Shown one piece after another: positions 55,501 through 64,000 of a stretch of 64,000 nt of DNA (the first letter of the stretch is position 1; the number at the start of each line of letters is the position of its first letter). The position numbers and the translations under genes are program-made. The notes beneath the pieces are model-generated. The model saw only the letters and a list, made by a program, of their open reading frames with translations, searched no databases and had not been told where the DNA came from. The stretch is from Ceratothoa steindachneri (Eukaryota; Arthropoda; Malacostraca; Isopoda; Cymothoidae), in contig OZ018323.1 of NCBI GenBank assembly GCA_963969495.1, positions 83,337,332-83,401,331 of the forward strand, written 5' to 3'.

Positions 55501-56479
55501 GGAGTGAATGTGAGTGTGTGTGTGAAGGGCCGTTCTACTACCCCTTTTCCAATTCCCTCTCCCTCCTTCTGTAAGAATGTGTGTATGAATGGGAGTTTTT
55601 TTTTCTCTCTTTTTTTATATATTTATTAGTGATTTAATGAATTGTGTAAAATGTTGTTTTTTTTTCTTCCTCAGCTATTATGTAGTTGTTATTTTGCGCC
55701 ACCACTCTACTAAATTTCAATAGATAAATATTATTTCCCTTTGTAAAGAGTGGCTGACATTATAAGATTAGGAAGTAATACAATTGAAATTGCCATCATA
55801 CTTGACTGGTTAATGATTGGTTGGACAAGAGGTTTTTCTTTTTCTATATAGCCTCAATACTGTGACGAGATCGCTAATATTATATTGAGCTCGGAGGCGC
55901 CAGCCCTTTTCATGAACACTCAAGTGGCAGCTCGCAGGACTTCCCCATGGGGGTACCATGCAAGATCTTTTCTTATTGTATTGTTTTTTTTTAAGTACAA
56001 GTGTGGTTGTTAAGCCTCCTTGTAGGATTTTGTAATGTTGTTGAATTTTGAATCCAGTGTGTTTATTAGGCCTCTTTAGTATCATTTATTTATTCTCTCT
56101 AGTTTGTATATAAATTATTGGTTGGTGATAGGATTGTCTTTTTTTTGTACATATATCTATACTTGAGATATCAAATATAATTACCCCCATATTTTTGTAA
56201 ATATTATTCATTTTTTTTGTGAATACAGGACTGTACATACAATCCGTTTAATTTCTCCATCACTTTCTCACATCCGAATTAGTGTAGGAAGCAGGTTGGA
56301 TGAATTGGGGTTAGAGGATAGATTTTTGGCCTGCTACAATGGGAGCAAATCATCAAACATCTAACCTCAAGTAATCAAAATTGAGAAAATCTGATGCAAA
56401 TATGATTAAGTAAGTACACAGGGTACTGCCCTGCAGGGAAGAAATGGGTGACCTTCAGAGCTCGCTCTAAGGCCTGATG
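55501..56479. other. AT-rich stretch without gene
   Basis: Contains T-runs (55598-55606, 55652-55661, 55985-55992) and no coding motif. The first 140 bp may be the 3' UTR of the RTE-like element. Confidence 0.5.
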
Positions 56480-57600
56480 CTAAATGAACATAAATCCATT
56501 CAACAACCTGCTCCCATCACTGGTGCAAATTACCAAAATTGTTTGATGCAGGATGACTCAAAGATGCCTGGCAGCCTCTCAATGAGGAGCTTTGACATCA
56601 TTGAAGTTCCACCCACCCCTGTCTTGAAAGTTACTATCATTGGAGTTACCTCTTCCCACCCACAAGGGTGAAGGGGCTGGACATGCCAACCTGGGCCTAG
56701 TCCCCTTCCAAAATCTGCTTAGAAGATCTCCGACTCTTCTTGTACTATTTTCTTCTTTTGTGGGAGGAGGAGGTTTGGCCTCTCACCCTCTTCCAAGAGA
56801 TCAGAGGCTGCACAAGCCTGCCTCAGCTTAGTTCCTCTCCAAGATGAAGGACCTGACCCAGTTGAGCATAGTCCTCCTGGAAGGAGTAGAGCCTCTCTTG
56901 CTCCTTTTGTCCTTGGGGGCGCATGTCACTTAGGACCTTGCCTGGGAGGGAAGTTATGTTTGGATGTTTTTCCTCCTGAGCCACCATCTTTCTCTGTGGA
57001 AGAGCCTGCTGAATGAGGTGTGAGCACCTTGGGATCCACACTCAACTCAAGAAGGGCCTCCATTTGTCAATTCTGTCTTGAGGTGTCAGGGATCCTGACT
57101 GAGGACTCTTCAACAGTCTGCAAGTCTGGGGAGTCGGTGTAATGCCCACCAATGGGAATAATCAGGGAGATTGTGTGCCAGATCCCAAGAAAGTTACTAA
57201 GCAGGAATCAAAATGGGGGGGAGGAGGGGGCAAATAGGATCTGCTACCTATGGTCTATCTCATGGAGTTCATCTTTTTCTTTGCTCCCCCTGGGAGTGAG
57301 CAATCCTTTTCTGCTGGTTCTGTGTGCCTTTTAGTGGGCCTCAGGAAGAGGAGGAGGGCTGCTGCTCATCGGAATAGAGTGTCACCCAGCAGCAACACAA
57401 TCCAAGAAATATATGAGAGGGGGAAGCCGTTTCTCCACTAGCAGAATTATGAGGAACTTCTGGGAAAGGATATGGAGGGCTACTTCTGTAATATAGTCAA
57501 GAGTGAGAGCCAGTTGAGGGTGGCTTCCAGGCAAGGACTGTGACAGATGAATGGAAGCCTCCTTATCATTTCTGTTCACGAAAGGGAAACCCCGGTACAA
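56480..57600 (-). mobile_element. Diverged LINE-alpha copy O (ORF1 N-terminal and 5' part)
   Basis: Matches the ORF1 5' half of other copies at a lower level: gatgcctggcagcctctcaa at 56564-56583 with gctttgacatcattgaag corresponds to the gtaacctctgaatg..gatgtcatcgag block of G (46530-46566), and the region 56690-56850 follows the same order. No intact frame. The lower similarity implies an older insertion or a sister subfamily. Confidence 0.6.
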
Positions 57601-57605
57601 GCAAA

Positions 57606-57830
57606 GTTTGTTTGTTTTTTAACGTCAATCTGGTGAGTGTCTACAAGGGCATAAGTGGGCATAATTATCTTATAGCCTAATGCTAGATTTAAATTTTTTT
57701 TAAAAACATAAAAAAACAAAAAACAAAAGCAAAAAGGAAGCATACTTCCACATCAGGGGGAGGGGGAAAGGGGATGCCTTCCCCTCACATGAGAGCATGG
57801 AACATACATCAGTCATTTAAAATGAAGGAG
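57606..57830 (-). mobile_element. LINE-alpha 3' end, copy N (diverged)
   Basis: T-rich tail, a diverged hallmark (caatctggtgagtgtctac) at 57631, and the 3' UTR with gcctaatgctag and a gcatacttccacatcagg block. It stops near 57830. Confidence 0.62.
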
Positions 57831-57882
57831 CTGTAATCAAAGTGGTGCCTCAGTTATCTCACCCACTCACTCTCTGGAATCG

Positions 57883-57919
57883 GGGGTGAATGGGCCATAT
57901 TTGAAGGCCCATTCACCCC
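57883..57919. repeat. Perfect 14-bp hairpin
   Basis: GGGGTGAATGGGCC (57883-57896) and GGCCCATTCACCCC (57906-57919) are perfect inverted repeats around a 9-nt loop. No poly-T follows, so it does not look like a bacterial-type terminator; the setting is eukaryotic. Confidence 0.9.
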
Positions 57920-59685
57920 AGTTTGGGCCATGTTCAATTCAAAAAAAGAGAAAAAAAACATGAGAGATATCTGTGAGAGGATGACCTTGAAGGTCCACCT
58001 TGACCTTCCCCCTGCTCAGGTAGAGGCCACATGGCCTTAAGAAGGATTTCAAACAGCGAGGCAGCAAAGAAATTCTCAAGTGTGACACAGCCAGCCACTG
58101 TCCACAGCTGTATTTGCTCACCCTGACCGATCCCCAGCTGAGACGCCTTTGCCGAGAACCCTATGCCCCAAGGACATGAGTCTCCAGCTAATCCCCATGC
58201 CTTGAGGTGAAGATAGCCATCTGAACAAACGTCTTCCTGAGGCCTTATCTCGCCGGGTAAATGAAGAATAGTGCCGCACCATTCGCCGGAGGCCTTCTAG
58301 TGAGCGAGCCAACAGAGTATTTATTCTGGCCCCTCCAGTTACTCAGGAGAGAGTACCGCCCACTGTCTGTGAGGAAACATCCCCTCATCTTGAGTCAAAC
58401 CTCAGAGTTAGGTTTCGTCAGCTAGACTAATTGCCGTGAATTTGGGCCATAGTCAATAGGCAAATTCATGAAGCGGCATTTCCTCAGAGAATTGTACGAC
58501 CCACTCATCTCATCCTGTTTCAAGAATACTTTGTCCCCTTATTTGAGATTACTTATTCCTGCATCCAAAAGCATCTCATTCTGAGTTCAAGAATATCTCG
58601 ACTCACATTTCAAGAGTAATTCGCCCAGTATTCAAGATTACCTCACTCATGCCCGAGTAAGATTATATCACCCCGAAGAATCCGAGCTTTGGCTTTACTC
58701 CCCCTTTCATCAAGAGTGAAGTCTACAAGGTAGAAGAAATTTCACCTTTTATACTCCATCATAAAGATTATCCCCTATTGTCATTCTTTTTTCTTTCTAA
58801 CTGAGTTAAGCATTTACCCCCTGATTGTAACTTTAGTCTCAAGTCATTATTCCCTTTTGAGCCTGAAATTAATTCTCAACTTTATCACTATGTACAAGTT
58901 TCCATATTTATCTTTATTTTATGATTAAACCTTTATTTGGGGTTTTAAATCTTTTAATAACCTTGAATGAAACTTGGCATTTAAAGAACTCCCCCCCCCA
59001 ACAAATACGCACTTGCATAGATTTAATTGCTTTAAACTTCCTGAACCCAAGAGGACTCACTGTTTCACCTCATTAGCTTGGTACAGCGGTCATCTCTCAG
59101 CCGCCTACAACATAAGTGTAATTGCCTTGACAGCTGCTAAGGTATACACTTACGATACCACAACAATATCATAGCCTCCCACTACTTTGGGAGCTATAGG
59201 AAAAGTTCTCATAGGGTCATAAAGTTTCAGAGAATGACAATTCACAAAACACACAAGGCCTCAAATCTGAGGAAGGATAGGCCTAAAAAAACCCAAGCTG
59301 TATTGTCTGCGCCTTTTCCAATGTAGTTCCCCAGTGCGTTAGCTGGAGGAAGTAAAAAGAATCAATGACATGACATACACCTCATTTGCACATCTACCAG
59401 TCATCAGACTTTTGGCTGTTACCATGTGTTAGGACATCTTGGTATTATTCATAGTTACAGATATTACAGACAGAAACAGTCACTCAACCACATTCTCCCC
59501 TCATGGAATTGGGAAAATTACATACCGAGCCCATATAGCTCCTGTAGCTGCCAGGGCGCCTGACTGGGTTATAGACAATTTCTCAGGTGGCCGTTTCAAG
59601 TCACCCAAACCTGCAAACACTAAGCTCTGAAATGGAAAATTCATTATTTTTGAATGGCTAGGGCCCTTTTATAAAAGTTTGTAAA
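57920..59685. other. Stretch without recognisable gene; possible old LTR remnant
   Basis: No domain on either strand. Between about 58526 and 58670 there are recurring short motifs of the type tcaagaatat..ctc and ttcaagattacctc, spaced about 30-40 bp, which gives the look of a decayed tandem array or LTR. From 58960 to 59160 an open + strand stretch has no motif. Composition is AT-rich and unlike LINE-alpha. Confidence 0.45.
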
Positions 59686-59905
59686 TTTTTTTTAATTTTA
59701 AGAGCTCATCTGGTGACTGCCTACTTGGGCATAAGTTGCTGTACTCACCACTGTCTAGTAGTACTAGGCTACTTTAAAATAGTAACATGAAAAAAAGTAA
59801 GACAAGAGGCAGGAAGCAAGCTCCAGTGCCCTGCAGAAATGTGCAACCTACAAAAAAAAAAAAAAAAATGACTAGTTAAATAAAGGGGAGAAGGCTGGTC
59901 TCCCT

Positions 59906-60910
59906 CTAAAAGTGGGTAAATCCACCAGTCAATGTGCACAAGCTCATCCCAAGTACAAGGAACAGGTGGTAGCGACCCTGCCCATCCCAGTACCGGGACA
60001 GGTAACGTGTGCGAATATCATCCAGATGGGGACAATCAACAATAATGTGCTGAACAGTCTGGGGGACAATGCAGTCTTCACAGTAGGGTGCAGGCGAGCG
60101 CTCCATCAAATGGCAGTGCATCCCGCGAGTGTATCCAATTCGGAGATGACAGAAAGCAACCTGAAGCCTTCGTGGCGCAATGGTGTGCAACTTTAAGTTA
60201 CCCTTGACCGTTTCCCATCTCCTTTGCCAAGCATCCCAGGGAGCTGCCTGTATTCCTGCCATGTAGACGGTGTGAGGAAGAGCAAAATGCTAGTCTGGTC
60301 ACCTAGTCCTCGCAGACTCTTTGACGCCCTCATCGGTGCATTCATTCCCCACAATTCCTACATGTCCAGGAACCCAGCACAAGATAATCTTGAAATCCAC
60401 CGGGTTAGCCAACGCCATGGTGTCACAGATATCACGAACGAACCAAGGGATCACAACCCAGTCTCTGAACCATGCACCTCACATAATCTCCCATACCGAG
60501 TGGTGTATTGCCACCAGCTTGACCATAAAGACATGCAGCGCCTGACAGAGCCCTGCTGACTTCCAGTGTGACACGAGGTGTGCTCCAAAAAGGTCGAACA
60601 CAATACTACCGGCGCTGTACAAGCTTTGGGAGCAGAGGCGTGGTGACAAAGAGCCAAAGGTAGTACCCTCCAGGGTGGCATCATGGGCAGAACCAAGGTC
60701 GCCACTGGCCCGAGAGCGGGGGCTCTCCTCGAACTGAAGACCCTTACGGAAATGGCCGTAGGCTTCCCGGGGGCAGAACCCCAGGCGCTGTTGGCCGGAC
60801 AAAGCGCTGAAGGCGCTGTCGCCTTCGAGGACCTTAGGCGGGCGTTGCGGCTTCGGAGGCAGGGGGGCCCTCTTTTCGAGGAACCATCGTCTCCGATCTA
60901 CTCTCTCCAC
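59906..60910 (-). pseudogene. ORF2 remnant of copy P
   Basis: From 60910 the - strand frame runs through the ORF2 start (SGQQRLGFCPREAYGHFRKG) and, across the deletion at 60716, into the pre-RNase-H region (PPWRVLPLALCHHASAPKAC in a shifted frame). RNase H is reduced to QQGSV-type pieces near 60540, with the YTDGS box lost. The C-terminal zinc region is open at 60262-59906: AGIQAAPWDAWQRRWETVK, RSPAPYCEDCIV and HIIVDCPHL form C-x2-C..H-x4-C. It retains an uninterrupted end where F and G have a TGA. Confidence 0.75.
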
Positions 60911-60979
60911 CTCGGGGCGTGGGCGAAGGAGCCGAAGCTCCTTTGTTGCTGTCCTCCTTTCAGGGGACAGCTTTAGGAA

Positions 60980-63097
60980 CCCCCGAAGATGGCCTAGCGA
61001 CCATCTTCAGGGGTGTTGCCTCCTGTGAGTCTAACGACTCGGTGGAGGCGCGTGGCCGTTTCGCCTAACGGGAAACGGTCACGCTGGGGAAAGAGGGGGG
61101 AGCCCTGGTTTTAGCTGGGGCTCGGTATGAACCCTATTTGCCGCCAGCTTTACCAGAGGAGCGCCCAGGTTGTGTAGAGCCCGCAGAAGGGCTCCGAATG
61201 GGAGCGGAAACAACCGTGCTCGTTGGCCTGGATGGGCCAGGAGCAGAGGGTGCCTTTCTAACTATTGAGGCATATGACGTCCCAGGCAGAGCCAAAGCGC
61301 CAGGACCAAGTCATTAGCCTCGCTGAATGAGAGTTGATCCTGGGCCTGAACGGCCAGGATTTCTTTCTCAAGGAGATATGCACCACAGTGCTTCGAAGAA
61401 GCGGGGTGCGGCTCTCCGCAATTGACACACTTGGCCACACACGATTTGGACCTATAGTGTGCGACCTTGGAGCAATTTACACATACTTCGGGTGGCCCCG
61501 ACTTTGCACGTCTACAAGAACGATTCGTATGGCCGAAGCGGTGACAGTAATAGCACCGCCGCGGCAGTGGCACGAATGCCTTGACGCGGTAACGGTACCA
61601 ACCGGCACGCACCGACTCAGGGAGCTTGTCACAGTCGAACGTGACGAAGAGTGTAGGGGTGGGTCTCGAGGCCCCTCCCTGTTTTCTCATCACACGTTCG
61701 ACCTTGACCGCCCCATGGTCGGCCAGCTCTAGGGTGATGTCCTCAATGGAGTAGTCAACGAGTTCCCTCGCATAAACTACTCCTTTCACAAAGTTCAGGG
61801 TAGAGTGCGGCGTCACACTCACCAGGGTACCATGAAGTGTCCGAAGAGCACTTATCTTTGCCACCTCAGCGGGATTCGCCGCATTCGCCAGAAGGCTCCC
61901 ATCCGAGAAACAGGTCACCTTCGGCTCTCTACCAATTGCACTAGCTAATCCTCTCCTCTGATGGATCATGTTGCCCTTGGACAACATGGTGCCATCAGTG
62001 GAGCGAATAACGAGGAAGCGCTTGAAGCCAGCGGGCTCGAAAATGCCAGGTAACCTCTGAATGAGGGGCCCCGATGTCATCGAGGCTCCGCCCTGTGCAC
62101 TCTTGGTCTTAGTCTTAGTCAGGGGCTCCGCACACGGGGGGTAGAGGGGCTGGATGTGCCGATCTTAGCTTGGTCGCCTACCTAAGTGGCAGCAGACCCA
62201 TCCATCCCCGCAGCCCCCGTGGATGGAGAGGAGCCCCGTGTCTTCTTTGTCTTTTTTTGTCGTTTTAGTCTTTTTATTTTTTGGAGAGGAGGGTGGGGAA
62301 TGGACCTGCTTCTCGCCTCCACCGGCAGAAGCCCCCATGCCAGATGGGCCGGCCTCAGCCAGGTCCCTCTCCGAAATGGAGAAGGTCCTGGTAGTCGTAG
62401 GGGCACCTGTCGGAGGAGATCCCTCCCCTCCTTTTACTGCCTCGGAGCCCTCAGCCGTTTGAGGGGGACCTTGCATAGGGGCGGATTTGGGTTCGGTGCT
62501 TGGCGCCGAGCCCGGATTTTCCCCCATGGAAGGCCCTACCGTCTGAGGCTGGGTCTCCTCAAGGACCATGTCTATCACATGAGGGGCCTCCAGTTGGCCA
62601 TCCCCTCCCAGGACATCGCAGGTTCCCTTGGCAGCGTCAAGAGTCTTTTGTGGGGAGGCACAGGCCTTAACCCCGGCAAGGTTTTATATCCTTTGCAGCA
62701 GGTCTTTTGAGGGAAGCGACCGAAGGGGCTTGGCTTCCCTCTCTCCCCTAAGGGGGTTTGCCCTACCGAGCCACTTTGATGGGGAGCAGCTGGCCAAGGG
62801 GTGCCTACTGGCTTTCTTGGCAGTCCCCTTGGAAAGAAAAGAGGGGACTGCCGCTGGAAAAAGGGAGGTTCCCGAACGCACCTCCAGAGAACGGGGTGAG
62901 GGGGAGTCCCCTGCACCCATAGGTGAAGGAGAGGAGTAAGCCTCCTCTCCGGTTAGAGAAATATGGAGGGTCCCCTGCGCAAGCACAGGGGGAGGGACCT
63001 CCATTTTTTTGCTGGAGCTGCCCGAGGGTGGCTCCGTTGATGTACAAGGGAGAATGGGGAGAGATTTGTTGTTTTTTTTATTTTCATCCATGGGCAT
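60980..63097 (-). pseudogene. ORF1 (gag-like) of copy P, best-preserved core
   Basis: A candidate start MPMDENKKNNKSL is at 63097, and the N-terminal part is open to 62684 (MEVPPPVLAQGTLHISLTGE, SFLSKGTAKKASRHP). The middle part, 62578-62165, has FSISERDLAEAGPSGMGA and the basic run KNKKTKTTKKDKED. The core is open 62080-61262 for 272 codons, the longest in the window: GPLIQRLPGIFEPAGFKRFL, IHQRRGLASAIGREPKV, YARELVDYSIEDITLELADH, then all three knuckles intact: CYYCHRFGHTNRSC (C-x2-C-x4-H-x4-C), CVNCSKVAHYRSKSC (C-x2-C-x4-H-x5-C) and CVNCGEPHPASSKHC. The C-terminal tail follows in other frames to about 60980. Family role: RNA chaperone and particle protein. Confidence 0.85.
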
Positions 63098-63613
63098 GGT
63101 GACCCTATTTGTGCCACGGGACGCAATAGCTCATCACCTCTTGCAGTTGCCCGCACTGCAAGAGGTGCTTACAGGCCTGGCAGAGCCAGGCACTGCCATT
63201 TGGGATCACCCCTCCCGCCTGGTGGCCTGGCAGTCCATCGGCATGGCGGCTCCACCTTAAATGCGGCGTAAAAGGATAGATTGTAAAGAGGAGAGGAAAA
63301 GGGATGTGAGGAAGGTATGGGTGGGGATGAAGCAGGTTGTTAAAAAAAAACATCCCAAACCGGAGTTCAGGCATTAGGGAACATTGTCCCCTCCCCCCTC
63401 AGCCCTGATCCAGGACGGTTGGCTTGAGAAGAAGGTCAGCATCTACCCTGTGAAATTAGAGGCTGACCAGAGAAAGTTGTGGGTGAGGTTGTATGAAAAG
63501 AGAGGAAACAAATGTTTTGAAGGAAGGAAGAGAGGCTAAGCTGGGGCCGGACGGAGCGCTGGATCCTGTCAGCATGGCAGCCAGGATGGCAAATCGCCGC
63601 GCCCCTTATGGGG

Positions 63614-64000
63614 TATTAGTTTCCCCAGAGCATATCTAAAGTGACCTTAGGTCAGCTGTCTGCCCGTGCTTGCATACACCCTTGTGCGCTGAGCTAGTCT
63701 ACACAGGCATACATCAACAAAGATTGTTTCAAATTACTGCAGAGAATGTTGAAATGGTACAGTTTCTGAAGTATAACTTGAGAGCCATTGCATATAAAAT
63801 TTAATTGCCAACTCTTCCTGAAGGAAAGATTCCACCAAACTCTAGTGATGTACTGATCAATCGGCAACAGCACTGGCCAGCATCAGCATATTTTTTGTGA
63901 TTTGCAGAGCCTTTATGTCAATTAACATTTTTTTGTCCTAATATTTTGGGTGGTAAAAAAACAACAACAAATATTCACTAAAGTTTGAAGTTTAATTTCT
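63614..64000. other. No gene seen at the right edge
   Basis: AT-rich flank of copy P with no coding or repeat signal that I can name. Confidence 0.5.

Larger units (their letters stand above)
59686..63613 (-). mobile_element. LINE-alpha copy P, lacking RT and most of the endonuclease
   Basis: T-rich tail at 59686-59697, diverged hallmark at 59701, 5' end ccttatgggg ending at 63613. RNase H and C-terminal region (59906-60715) join at 60716 directly to the start of ORF2 (ggggctctcctcgaac). The lost part corresponds to about 2.4 kb in F (about 26120-28541). ORF1 and 5' UTR are nearly complete. No sure target duplication is seen. Confidence 0.85.

Noticed and set aside
1..64000. CRISPR arrays, bacterial operons, phage or plasmid functions
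   Set aside because: No regularly spaced short repeats, ribosome-binding sites or bacterial genes are present. Introns, LINEs, MITEs and microsatellites mark animal DNA.

Overview
The window looks like repeat-rich nuclear DNA from an arthropod. A decapod crustacean is my best guess, from the style of the retroelements and the intron-split animal gene, but no sequence here proves the species. Only one host gene is recognisable. Three exons on the + strand encode the last transmembrane part and the STAS domain of an SLC26A11-like anion transporter (403-649, 815-985, 10088-10249). Two of its introns and its 5' part are in or before the window, and the last intron is 9.1 kb and filled with transposon debris.

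Most of the rest is built from one GC-rich non-LTR retrotransposon family, called LINE-alpha here. Its plan is ORF1 with three CCHC knuckles, then ORF2 with an APE-type endonuclease, a YVDD reverse transcriptase, RNase H and a C-terminal CCHC motif, then a 3' UTR and poly-A tail. This is the architecture of the I/jockey group. I see about fifteen copies or pieces, mostly on the - strand. Copies E (16722-23088), F (24989-31971) and G (41394-48031) are full length or nearly so and have visible target-site duplications. Copies A, M and P have large internal deletions; the others are short ends or mosaics. Every copy has broken reading frames.

The elements are nested, which gives relative ages. 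E lies inside an older copy D, which also carries a 411-bp hAT-like MITE. F split the HTH region of a Tc1/mariner transposase pseudogene, and part of F's own ORF1 is replaced by the 3' end of a CR1-type LINE. G lies inside a second, older RNase-H-bearing LINE (LINE-beta, 37620-41393 plus 48047-48255).

Between these blocks are other families: a Ty3/gypsy RT scrap and a possible LTR (14140-15002), a Penelope-like element end with a GIY-YIG endonuclease and a candidate hammerhead ribozyme (32843-33560), two pogo/Tigger-type transposase pseudogenes (33575-33895 and 36440-37226), a jockey-type LINE tail (33896-34530), a second mariner-like remnant (34790-35125) and an RTE-like LINE tail (55029-55500). 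The remaining stretches are AT-rich and show no gene. I saw no tRNA, rRNA or CRISPR array. The most interesting items are the Penelope hammerhead, the split mariner, the CR1/LINE-alpha chimera, an inverted ORF1 segment inside copy E, a stop codon shared by F and G, and an ORF2 with no ATG before its endonuclease.
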